Below are positions 17,558-25,903 of a stretch of DNA of 64,000 nt, in pieces; the first letter of the stretch is position 1; each line of letters starts with the position of its first letter. The notes below the pieces were generated by a model. That model saw only the letters and a program-made list of their open reading frames with translations, did not search any database and was not told where the DNA came from. The translations under genes and the position numbers were made by a program. Origin of the DNA: JAJYSO01 sp964495935 (GTDB lineage Bacteria; Bacteroidota; Bacteroidia; Flavobacteriales; Flavobacteriaceae); assembly GCA_964495935.1 (NCBI GenBank), contig CAZBXQ010000007.1:1-64000 (forward strand), in the 5' to 3' direction.

Positions 17558-18661
17558 ATGAAAAAAATAATTTTAATCAGTTTGCTGATGGTTTTTACCT
17601 TCAGCTTGTCTTTTGGACAAAAGAACAATATTTCTGTTATTAGAAAGTATGGAAAAACAACCCTTTCCATTCAAGACAGCAAAAAGAAACTCAAATTAAA
17701 AGTAAAAGGGAAAGTTACTTTTACCGATGACGATAGAGGAATTAAGAGCCTGTCTCCTGATGGAAGTATATCCTATAAAAAAGGGAAAAAGAAATTGAAG
17801 ATTTTCTCGGAACAGAAAGGGTCGCTTTTATATGTCATTAATGGTGCCAAAAAAGCAGTTCCCGATGCCAAAGACGAAACATTGATTGCGGAAGCTGTGC
17901 AGACGATGATCAATATGGGCGTCAACGGGAAGGAAAGAGCGCAAAGAATATATAAGGAGACCGGATTTGATGGGGTCCTTAAAGAAGTTGATCGCTTTGA
18001 CAGCGATTACGTCAAATCGATTTATCTCGGTGCCTTGGGAGCTCAACATTCTCTTAGCGATAAAGAGATGATCACTTTCCTGAACAAAGCGGAAACGCGT
18101 TTGTCATCCGATTATTATAAAGCAGAATTATTAAAGGGGATTCGAGAAAATTATCTTCGAAATGAAGCGACAACAGAGGCTTATCTAAACGCTATAAAAA
18201 GTATAAAATCTGATTATTATCAAGTCGAAACGCTAAAGAAATTATGGAAAACTTCACCTACCGAAAAGCAGGCCGAGCAAGTTTTGGAAATTGTAAAAAA
18301 CGTGGATTCCGATTATTACCAAGCTGAAATTATTACGGCTTTATTAAAAAGTAAATCGATTGAAGAAAAATCGTATTCCCAAATTTTGGCTGCTATTCAA
18401 GAGGTGAACAGCAGCTATTATCAAGCGGAAATCCTAAAAAATTTGATTACAAATCAGGTCAAAGATGAGCAAGAATGGAGTCGGATAATCGCTTACACCC
18501 AAAAAATCGATTCGGATTATTATAAGGCTGAGGTACTGAAAAAAATAGCCAAAAATATGCCGACAAGCGACACGCTAAAAAAGGAATTTGAGGAAGCAGC
18601 CAAAACCATCCATTCCGATCTGTATTATGGCAGTGTGATAAGAAAGGTACACGATAGGTAG
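17558..18661 (+). CDS. Secreted alpha-solenoid protein with 34-residue SDYY repeats
   Basis: The 367-residue protein has a signal peptide (about 1-20, ending LSFGQ). A lysine-rich beta-type segment (about 22-95) contains SLSPDGSISYKKGKKKLKI. A linking helix is followed by six repeats of 33-35 residues plus a partial seventh, from about residue 146. Each repeat opens with DSDYY-K/Q-AE-x-L-K, as in DSDYYQAEII, NSSYYQAEIL and DSDYYKAEVL. The pattern suggests a two-helix solenoid, likely periplasmic. From memory, a similar layout (a 'SLSPGG' strand region, then SDY repeats) occurs in the outer part of some M56/BlaR1-like proteins of Acidobacteria and relatives; this was not checked. It sits between permease 6 and ATPase 2, so a sensor, cargo-binding or periplasmic partner role is plausible. 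No enzyme motif is seen. Confidence 0.8.
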   Translation: MKKIILISLLMVFTFSLSFGQKNNISVIRKYGKTTLSIQDSKKKLKLKVKGKVTFTDDDRGIKSLSPDGSISYKKGKKKLKIFSEQKGSLLYVINGAKKAVPDAKDETLIAEAVQTMINMGVNGKERAQRIYKETGFDGVLKEVDRFDSDYVKSIYLGALGAQHSLSDKEMITFLNKAETRLSSDYYKAELLKGIRENYLRNEATTEAYLNAIKSIKSDYYQVETLKKLWKTSPTEKQAEQVLEIVKNVDSDYYQAEIITALLKSKSIEEKSYSQILAAIQEVNSSYYQAEILKNLITNQVKDEQEWSRIIAYTQKIDSDYYKAEVLKKIAKNMPTSDTLKKEFEEAAKTIHSDLYYGSVIRKVHDR

Positions 18662-18666
18662 GTAGC

Positions 18667-18777
18667 TGTCTCATTACCTCTATTTCGAAGCGGTATGTCA
18701 TTCCGACAAAGGAGGAATCTATTCATTATCAGTATTTTGAGATTTCTCACTGCGTTCGAAATGACAGTTTTGAGACA
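18667..18777. repeat. Nested inverted repeat, REP-like
   Basis: Outer arms TGTCTCA (18667-18673) and TGAGACA (18771-18777) enclose a longer imperfect pair that begins TGTCATTCCGA (18696) and ends CGAAATGACA (18766). The inner pair is the well-known flavobacterial intergenic repeat type, as recalled from memory. It lies between the repeat protein and ATPase 2. Confidence 0.7.
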
Positions 18778-18841
18778 CTTACATCACGAGTAAAAACCAT
18801 CCGCCCAAACGAAACGAATAATTAAAAAATAAATCAAGATT

Positions 18842-19504
18842 ATGATCAAATTAGAGCGTATTTATAAATGGTACAAGGTAAGAGGCGTGCCTTCTTTTAT
18901 TTTAAATGATATTAATTTGGAGATTGAAGAAGGCGACTTTATCTCCGTTATGGGACCTTCCGGGTCGGGAAAATCCACGCTCCTGAATGTGATTGGAATG
19001 TTGGACGAACCCAATGAAGGGAATTATCATTTTATGGGGGAAGATGTCTTTGCGTTAAAGCCCAAGAAACGAACGGATTTGTTTCAATCCTATATGGGGT
19101 ATGTTTTTCAGTCTTATCATCTGATTGATGAATTAACGGTCTATGAGAACATTGAGACTCCGTTGATCTATAAAAAACTATCCCGTAAGGAACGAAAAGC
19201 CATCGTAGGCGATATGTTGGATCGTTTTCAAATTGTAGGAAAGAAAGATTTATTTCCATCCCAACTTTCCGGCGGTCAACAACAAGTGGTAGGAATTGCC
19301 CGGGCCTTGGCTACCTCGCCAAAATTATTGTTGGCCGATGAGCCTACCGGAAATCTCAATTCCAAACAGGGCGAGGAGATTATGGAGCTTTTTACGGAAC
19401 TCAATAAAGAAGGGGTCACGATTATCCAGGTCACCCATTCCGAGAAAAATGCGGAATACGGAGAGCGGATTATCAATTTATTGGACGGATGTATTCAAAG
19501 GTAA
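18842..19504 (+). CDS. ABC transporter ATPase 2, LolD/MacB type
   Basis: The 220-residue ATPase has Walker A GPSGSGKST (about 38-46), Q-loop VFQSYH, signature LSGGQQQ, Walker B LLLADEPTGNLNS and H-loop VTHSEKN. Two differences from ATPase 1 are visible: the signature continues VVGIARAL rather than RVAVARA, and the D-loop has NLN rather than NLD. Both are typical of a Bacteroidota subfamily as recalled. It is 6 bases upstream of permease 7, so these two form a clear pair. Confidence 0.94.
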   Translation: MIKLERIYKWYKVRGVPSFILNDINLEIEEGDFISVMGPSGSGKSTLLNVIGMLDEPNEGNYHFMGEDVFALKPKKRTDLFQSYMGYVFQSYHLIDELTVYENIETPLIYKKLSRKERKAIVGDMLDRFQIVGKKDLFPSQLSGGQQQVVGIARALATSPKLLLADEPTGNLNSKQGEEIMELFTELNKEGVTIIQVTHSEKNAEYGERIINLLDGCIQR

Positions 19505-19510
19505 AAAGCT

Positions 19511-21919
19511 ATGTTTAAAAACAACCTCAAAATCGCGTGGCGAAACCTTCTAAAAAATAGGGTTTTAGGCGGTATTCAGATCTTTGGATTAGCCTTTGCC
19601 ATAGCCACGGCAACTTTATTGTATCTCACGGCCATGTATGAATTGTCCTTTGACAATTTTCATAAAGACAAAGAGCGTATCGGTTTACTGTATTTTAAAT
19701 CACAACCGGTTGAAGGAACACGATATGATTCGTCAGTAGCGACACCGCTCGCGCCTTTATTAAAATCAGAATTTCCGGAAGTCAAACAGGCCAGCCGTTA
19801 CCTCAATGGAGATGTGCTGTTGCGCCATGGAGATAAGCAATTTCAATCCGATAACAAATATGTGGATCCCGATTTTCTATCCATTTTCAGTTTTTCCTTC
19901 CTGCACGGAAATGAGCAGGCACTAAATGATTTGAATGCCCTTGTAATCAACGAGACGATGGCTAAAAATCTTTTTGGAAGCACAGATGTGGTGGGAAAAC
20001 AAGTGGAAGTATATCAACAAGGGCAATGGCAAACCGAAACGGTTACAGCGGTGTTGGAAAAAGCACGAGCCAATTCTGATTTTGATTTTCAAAGCTTGTT
20101 GCGATTTGAGCAAAATCCGGATTACTCGACAAACCAAGAAGAATGGAGCAATACGGATCACTCTGTCTTTGTTAAAGTAGCTGCCTCCAAAATAGACGAC
20201 CGGACTTTTAGCCAGAAAGCACGGTCTTTTGTTAAGCTCTATTACAAAAATGACATTGACGTATTAAAAAACAACGGAGGGATAACCGATAAAAACGGCG
20301 ATTATTTATCCATGCATCTCTTGCCATTAAACCGGTATCATCTTAATAAATTAGGATTGGGCAAAGCCGGATCCCCTGTCTTTCCCTGGATTTTGTTGTT
20401 GATTTCGGGATTGATTCTGTTTATCGCCGGCTCCAACTTTATAAATCTTTCCCTTGCCAATTCCCTTACCAGAAATAAAGAAATCGGCACCCGGAAAACC
20501 CTGGGCGGTTCTACTGCTCGTTTGATTGGTCAGCTATGGACCGAATCCCTGTTGATTTGTATCATCGCCTTATTTTTGGGATTGATTTTAGCTCGAATCG
20601 GTTTAAAGGAATACAATTCTTTTATGAATTACGACTTGAGGTTATCGCAGCTGTTTTCACCGCTCAACCTCCTTATATTTATACTGGTGTTTTTGCTGCT
20701 GACGCTTTTTGCCGGCGGTTATCCCGCTTGGCGGATTGCCCGGCAAAATATTGTACAAACCTTAAAGGGAACGGCTACCTTAAAAAGCGGTGGGCTACGG
20801 AACGGATTGACCATTCTTCAATTTTCGATCGCTATTGTGCTTATTGTAGCGACCATAGTCGTGAGTTCCCAATTAAATTTTCTGAATAACCGTCCTTTAG
20901 GATTTAATAAGTCAGAAGTAATAAGTATCCCCATTGGTTCGGGAATAGATTCGGAAAGCGCACTTTCACAAATGCGGAATGAATTGGCCGCACAACCTTG
21001 GGTACAAAGCGTTAGTGCCTCAGCTATCAACATTGGCCTCGGACGGGATGGAAATACGTCCACGCACCGGGTCGGCTTTGAATATGAAGGACGACAAATC
21101 TATACTTATTTCATGCGCGTGGACTATGATTATCTTAAAACCTTAGGTATAAAACTACTGGCGGGTCGAGATTTTGACCGCTCCTATCCTACCGATAAAG
21201 AAGCGGTTATCATTAACAAAAAAATGGCCGATCAATTGGGAGGAATTGAATATATTCTAAATCGGCCCTTAGATTTGGATAACAACCCGCAAGTAATAGG
21301 AGTATTTGACGATTTTAATTTTCAGGATTTACGAAAGAAAGTAAAGCCGTTGACACTCTCTATTAACCCGTTGCTTTCTCCGGTTGAATACCTCTTTGTT
21401 CGGGTGAAAACCAATAATTTGTCCAAGAGCATTCAGGATGTGGAAAAGATTTGGAAAAGGATAAATCCCCAAGCCAGTATATCGCCTTCCTATTTGGATG
21501 AAAATACGGAAAAGCTCTATCGAAGCGAAAAACGAATGGGGCATATTGTTATCAGCGCGGCAATCATCACCATTCTCATTTCCTGTATGGGGCTTTTTGC
21601 GTTGGCTTTGCTTTCCATCAACAAACGGGTGAAAGAAATCGGAATTCGAAAAGTATTGGGATCTTCGGTTTCCAATATCGTAATCTTGATCTCCAGAGAT
21701 TTCTTGAAGTTGGTTATCCTTTCTTTTGTGGTGGCTGCGCCGGTCTCCTGGTGGATGATGCACCGTTGGCTGGAAAATTTTGCCTACCATATTACATTGC
21801 AATGGTGGATGTTGATAGGGGCCGGTGGAATGACAGTGGTAATCGCTTTGCTGACCGTGAGTTCACAAGCCGTACGAGCCGCAATGGCAAACCCGGTAGA
21901 GAGCTTAAAGGATGAATAA
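19511..21919 (+). CDS. ABC transporter permease 7, double FtsX/MacB type
   Basis: The 802-residue permease starts MFKNNLKIAWRNLLKNRVLG and has the same two-module membrane layout. Coupling loops are NKEIGTRKTLGGS and VKEIGIRKVLGSS, and the end is ANPVESLKDE, the only copy ending KDE. It lies 6 bases after ATPase 2, so it should be the main partner of that ATPase. It closes the ABC locus: the next gene, uvrA, has its own promoter box. Confidence 0.93.
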   Translation: MFKNNLKIAWRNLLKNRVLGGIQIFGLAFAIATATLLYLTAMYELSFDNFHKDKERIGLLYFKSQPVEGTRYDSSVATPLAPLLKSEFPEVKQASRYLNGDVLLRHGDKQFQSDNKYVDPDFLSIFSFSFLHGNEQALNDLNALVINETMAKNLFGSTDVVGKQVEVYQQGQWQTETVTAVLEKARANSDFDFQSLLRFEQNPDYSTNQEEWSNTDHSVFVKVAASKIDDRTFSQKARSFVKLYYKNDIDVLKNNGGITDKNGDYLSMHLLPLNRYHLNKLGLGKAGSPVFPWILLLISGLILFIAGSNFINLSLANSLTRNKEIGTRKTLGGSTARLIGQLWTESLLICIIALFLGLILARIGLKEYNSFMNYDLRLSQLFSPLNLLIFILVFLLLTLFAGGYPAWRIARQNIVQTLKGTATLKSGGLRNGLTILQFSIAIVLIVATIVVSSQLNFLNNRPLGFNKSEVISIPIGSGIDSESALSQMRNELAAQPWVQSVSASAINIGLGRDGNTSTHRVGFEYEGRQIYTYFMRVDYDYLKTLGIKLLAGRDFDRSYPTDKEAVIINKKMADQLGGIEYILNRPLDLDNNPQVIGVFDDFNFQDLRKKVKPLTLSINPLLSPVEYLFVRVKTNNLSKSIQDVEKIWKRINPQASISPSYLDENTEKLYRSEKRMGHIVISAAIITILISCMGLFALALLSINKRVKEIGIRKVLGSSVSNIVILISRDFLKLVILSFVVAAPVSWWMMHRWLENFAYHITLQWWMLIGAGGMTVVIALLTVSSQAVRAAMANPVESLKDE

Positions 21920-22086
21920 AGGCAATTTTAATCGCCCCAAACAAGAATTGGGGCTGAGTGGGCTACCTTGTTCAATTTCTGCTATTCACTCTTGTCCTTA
22001 TTGTTTTTAGAAATCAATCAGATCGATTTTTTAATCTATTGGCGTAAGGAGTTTGTTATCGGCTTCTACTTCAGTTGGGAATTCTG

Positions 22087-22094
22087 TAACTTTG
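22087..22094 (+). promoter_or_regulatory. -7 box TAACTTTG before uvrA
   Basis: The sequence matches the Bacteroidota -7 consensus TAnnTTTG exactly and lies 16 bases before the ATG. AGGAG is present directly before the start. No clear -33 TTG was found at the expected distance. Confidence 0.6.
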
Positions 22095-22110
22095 CATTTT
22101 TTAGGAGTAT

Positions 22111-24954
22111 ATGGCAGAATTTGAGGAAAATATTGAAGTCTATGGAGCCCGTGTTCATAACTTAAAAAATATAGAGGTAAAAATACCCCGTAATCAGCTG
22201 GTGGTAATTACCGGGCTTTCGGGGTCGGGGAAATCTTCCCTGGCATTTGATACTATTTATGCCGAAGGGCAGCGGCGGTATATTGAGACCTTTTCAGCCT
22301 ATGCACGGCAGTTTTTAGGAAATCTGGAACGACCGGATGTCGATAAGATTGACGGGCTTTCACCGGTGATTGCCATTGAGCAAAAAACGACCAGCAAGAG
22401 TCCGCGGAGTACGGTGGGAACCATTACCGAGATCTATGATTTTCTGCGCTTGTTGTATGCCCGTATCGGAGAAGCGTATAGCTATAAAACCGGCGAGAAA
22501 ATGGTGAGTTATACCGATGCGCAAATCGGAGATCTTATCAAGACTGATTTTCAGCATAAGAAAATTAATATTCTGGCTCCGGTTATTCGCTCTCGAAAAG
22601 GACATTACCGGGAATTGTTTCAGCAGATTGCCAAAAAAGGTTTTCTGAAGGTTCGTGTGGATGGTGAAATCCGGGATATCGAAAAAGGGATGAAGCTCGA
22701 TCGGTACAAAACCCATGATATTGAGGTTGTGATTGATCGTCTAAAGGTGGGAAAAGGAAAGCAATTTGATAAGCGGCTTTTAAGCAGCATCGATACCGCG
22801 ATGACCCAGGGCGATGATGTTTTGATGGTAATCGAACAGGGAGAGAAGAAGGTGCGTTTCTTTAGCCGGACGCTGATGGATCCGGAATCGGGGATTTCTT
22901 ATCCCAATCCGGAGCCTAATACGTTTTCTTTTAATTCTCCCAAAGGAGCATGCCCCCATTGTAACGGGATTGGAACGGTTTATCAGGTAAATGTTGACAA
23001 TATTATTCCCGATCGTAAAAAGTCAATTGCCGGCGGCGGAATTGATCCTTATGGAAAACCTAAAAAGAACTGGATTGGACGACAGCTTCAATTAATTGCC
23101 GACCGATATAACTTCAAACTCTCCGATAAGATTGAGGATATCCCTGAAGAAGCGATACAGATGATCCTGTATGGCGGAAAAGAGAAATTAGAGGTACATT
23201 CTGAACAATTAGGGGTAAAACGAAAATATAAAATTGACTTTGAAGGAGTGGCAAACTTTATTGAACAGAATTATTACAATAACGATTCGACCAAATTACG
23301 TCGTTGGGCCCGAAAGTATATGGATAAAGTGGATTGCCCGGAATGTGGAGGGAGCCGGTTGAAAAAACAGTCGCTTTATTTTAAATTGGATGGATTGAAT
23401 ATTGCCGAATTAGCCGATAAAGACATTGCCGATTTAAGTAATTGGTTCGATACGCTGCCGGCCAAATTGGATGAACGACAATGGAAGATTGGTGAGGAAA
23501 TTATCAAGGAAATACGAACGCGGATTCGGTTTCTGGAAGATGTGGGACTCACTTACCTCGCTTTGTCCCGGGGTTCCAAAAGCCTGTCGGGGGGGGAAGC
23601 ACAGCGAATTCGACTGGCCACGCAAATCGGGTCACAATTGGTCGGTGTTCTCTATATTCTGGACGAACCCAGTATCGGGCTTCATCAGCGGGATAACGAT
23701 AAATTGATTGCCTCGTTAAAAGCGTTACGGGATTTGGGGAATTCGGTAATTGTGGTAGAGCATGATCGGGAGATGATTGAGAATGCCGACTATATCATCG
23801 ATATTGGTCCGTTTGCCGGAAAACACGGCGGGGCAATCATTAGTGAAGGAACGCCGCAGGAGACCCTTCATCAAAAAACCTTGACAACCGATTATTTGAG
23901 TGGTCGAAAAGTCATTGAAATTCCCCAAAAACGACGAAAAGGAAATGGGAAATTTCTTACCCTTAAAGGAGCTACGGGAAATAATCTAAAAAATGTGGAA
24001 GTTCAGTTTCCATTGGGGAAATTGATTTTAGTAACCGGTGTTTCGGGAAGTGGAAAATCAACGTTGATTAATGAAACCCTGTATCCGATTCTCAATAATC
24101 ATTATTTTAACGGCACGCGGCAGATTCGACCTTATACCGGTATTGCGGGATTGGATAATCTGGATAAGGTGATTGCCATCGATCAATCGCCGATTGGTCG
24201 GACCCCGCGGTCAAACCCGGCGACTTATACTAAAGTTTTTGATGAGATTCGGAAACTTTTTTCACAAACTCCCGAAGCTCAGATTCGTGGTTATAAACCG
24301 GGAAGATTTAGTTTTAATGTTAAAGGGGGGCGTTGTGAAACCTGCCGGGGAGCCGGATTAAAGGTTATTGAAATGAATTTTCTCCCGGATGTTCATGCCC
24401 AATGTGAAACTTGTCAGGGAAAACGATTTAACCGAGAAACACTGGAAATTCGATATAAGGGAAAATCGATCAGTGATGTTTTGGAAATGACCGTAGATGA
24501 AGCCACAGATTTCTTTGAAGCTATTCCCAAAATTTACCGGAAATTAAAAACCCTACAAGATGTAGGACTGGGCTATATTACTTTAGGTCAGCAGAGCACT
24601 ACACTTTCGGGAGGAGAAGCGCAGCGGGTAAAACTGGCCACCGAGCTTTCCAAACGCTCCACGGGAAATACCTTTTATATTTTGGATGAACCGACTACCG
24701 GACTGCATTTTGAAGATATCCGGGTATTGATGGAGGTCCTGAATAAACTGACCGATAAAGGAAATACCGTTTTGATTATCGAGCACAATTTGGACGTCAT
24801 TAAGTTGGCCGATCATATTATCGATATGGGGCCGGAGGGCGGTCGTACCGGAGGAGAGGTCGTCGCCGAAGGAACACCGGAGGAAATTGTGAAAAAAGGC
24901 ATAGGCTATACGGCTGCTTATCTGGAACGTGAATTGGAACCTCTCGCCTTGTAA
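22111..24954 (+). CDS. uvrA: UvrA, excinuclease ABC subunit A
   Basis: The 947-residue damage-recognition ATPase of nucleotide excision repair works with UvrB and UvrC. The order of motifs is complete. The first Walker A is GLSGSGKSS. The first zinc module has CPHC and CPECGG. The first signature is SLSGGEAQRIRLA with Walker B YILDEPSIGLH. The second Walker A is GVSGSGKST. The second zinc finger is CETCRGAG with CETCQGKRF. The second signature is TLSGGEAQRVKLA with YILDEPTTGLH. The length is standard. The start ATG has an AGGAG ribosome site and a -7 promoter box upstream. The gene has no functional link with the ABC locus before it. Confidence 0.98.
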   Translation: MAEFEENIEVYGARVHNLKNIEVKIPRNQLVVITGLSGSGKSSLAFDTIYAEGQRRYIETFSAYARQFLGNLERPDVDKIDGLSPVIAIEQKTTSKSPRSTVGTITEIYDFLRLLYARIGEAYSYKTGEKMVSYTDAQIGDLIKTDFQHKKINILAPVIRSRKGHYRELFQQIAKKGFLKVRVDGEIRDIEKGMKLDRYKTHDIEVVIDRLKVGKGKQFDKRLLSSIDTAMTQGDDVLMVIEQGEKKVRFFSRTLMDPESGISYPNPEPNTFSFNSPKGACPHCNGIGTVYQVNVDNIIPDRKKSIAGGGIDPYGKPKKNWIGRQLQLIADRYNFKLSDKIEDIPEEAIQMILYGGKEKLEVHSEQLGVKRKYKIDFEGVANFIEQNYYNNDSTKLRRWARKYMDKVDCPECGGSRLKKQSLYFKLDGLNIAELADKDIADLSNWFDTLPAKLDERQWKIGEEIIKEIRTRIRFLEDVGLTYLALSRGSKSLSGGEAQRIRLATQIGSQLVGVLYILDEPSIGLHQRDNDKLIASLKALRDLGNSVIVVEHDREMIENADYIIDIGPFAGKHGGAIISEGTPQETLHQKTLTTDYLSGRKVIEIPQKRRKGNGKFLTLKGATGNNLKNVEVQFPLGKLILVTGVSGSGKSTLINETLYPILNNHYFNGTRQIRPYTGIAGLDNLDKVIAIDQSPIGRTPRSNPATYTKVFDEIRKLFSQTPEAQIRGYKPGRFSFNVKGGRCETCRGAGLKVIEMNFLPDVHAQCETCQGKRFNRETLEIRYKGKSISDVLEMTVDEATDFFEAIPKIYRKLKTLQDVGLGYITLGQQSTTLSGGEAQRVKLATELSKRSTGNTFYILDEPTTGLHFEDIRVLMEVLNKLTDKGNTVLIIEHNLDVIKLADHIIDMGPEGGRTGGEVVAEGTPEEIVKKGIGYTAAYLERELEPLAL

Positions 24955-25091
24955 AGGTTTATCAACAAAAATATTTGTGGTTTTCAGAAGTTTATGTATG
25001 TTGGTACGCTTTTTTTTAAACGCATATTAAAGCGGTTTGAATTTAACCATGAAAATGGATAGTCATTTAATTTTTTAGAACTACAGAATAT

Positions 25092-25793
25092 ATGAGCATC
25101 GTAAAAAAGAAGGGCCAGCAGATAAAAGGCTGGAATCAAATTAAGGCCAATGACAGTTGGGCTTTGTTTAAAATTATGAGTGAATTTGTGCACGGGTATG
25201 AAAGGATGTCAAAAATCGGCCCGTGTGTTACGATTTTTGGATCGGCGCGCACAAAACCAGATGACAAATACTATAAACTGGCGACCCGGATTGCCGAAAA
25301 GATTGCTGAACACGGGTATGGAATTATTACCGGAGGCGGCCCCGGAATTATGGAGGCCGGAAATAAAGGTGCCCATAGGGTAAAAGGAACTTCGGTGGGC
25401 TTGAATATAGAACTCCCTTTTGAGCAGCATGAAAACCCCTATATTGATCATGACAAGAATCTGGAGTTTGATTATTTCTTTGTCAGAAAAGTAATGTTTG
25501 TTAAGTATTCGCAGGGGTTTGTGGTTATGCCCGGTGGATTTGGTACTTTGGATGAACTCTTTGAAGCCGTAACGCTGATTCAAACCCATAAGATTTCTAA
25601 ATTTCCTATTATCCTGGTAGGCCGTGAGTTTTGGGGCGGCCTTTTAGACTGGATTAAAAAAGTAATTGAAGAGAAATTTGAAAATATCAGCCCCGGAGAT
25701 ATTGATCTACTACACCTTGTAGATACCGAGGAAGAGGTAATCAAGATCATCGATGATTTTTACGATACGACCAATCTCAGCCCCAATTTTTAA
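25092..25793 (+). CDS. LOG-family protein (TIGR00730), nucleoside 5'-monophosphate phosphoribohydrolase-like
   Basis: The 233-residue Rossmann-fold protein belongs to the family called LOG or 'lysine decarboxylase-like'. Known members split the N-glycosidic bond of nucleoside monophosphates such as cytokinin ribotides. The two family signatures are present: GGGPGIMEAGNKGA (about 78-91) and the PGGxGTxxE active-site motif as PGGFGTLDE (about 146-154). The length fits the longer bacterial branch. A rho-independent terminator follows at 25839. The physiological substrate in Bacteroidota is not known. Confidence 0.9.
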   Translation: MSIVKKKGQQIKGWNQIKANDSWALFKIMSEFVHGYERMSKIGPCVTIFGSARTKPDDKYYKLATRIAEKIAEHGYGIITGGGPGIMEAGNKGAHRVKGTSVGLNIELPFEQHENPYIDHDKNLEFDYFFVRKVMFVKYSQGFVVMPGGFGTLDELFEAVTLIQTHKISKFPIILVGREFWGGLLDWIKKVIEEKFENISPGDIDLLHLVDTEEEVIKIIDDFYDTTNLSPNF

Positions 25794-25838
25794 AAGGGAA
25801 AAAGGATTCTTACGAATCGATTGATAAACATACTTAGG

Positions 25839-25880
25839 AAAGCTCCCTTTTTAACGGCAATACCAGGGAGCTTTTTCTAT
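25839..25880 (+). terminator. Rho-independent terminator after the LOG gene
   Basis: AAAGCTCCC (25839-25847) pairs with GGGAGCTTT (25866-25874), followed by a T-rich tract. The tract merges with the -7 box of the next gene. Confidence 0.85.
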
Positions 25881-25885
25881 TTTTG
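25878..25885 (+). promoter_or_regulatory. -7 box TATTTTTG before the barrel protein
   Basis: The sequence matches TAnnTTTG exactly. It overlaps the possible TTG start at 25883, so transcription should begin downstream of that codon. This favours the GTG at 25904 as the translation start. Confidence 0.5.
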
Positions 25886-25903
25886 TTTAGAAAACCCCCT
25901 TCC

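Noticed and set aside
21329..21802. A 157-codon - strand frame opposite permease 7
   Set aside because: It is His- and Arg-rich out-of-frame reading of the conserved FtsX segment.
25883..25903. TTG start for the M1-like barrel protein
   Set aside because: The codon lies inside a TAnnTTTG box and right after a terminator; GTG at 25904 gives a proper signal peptide.
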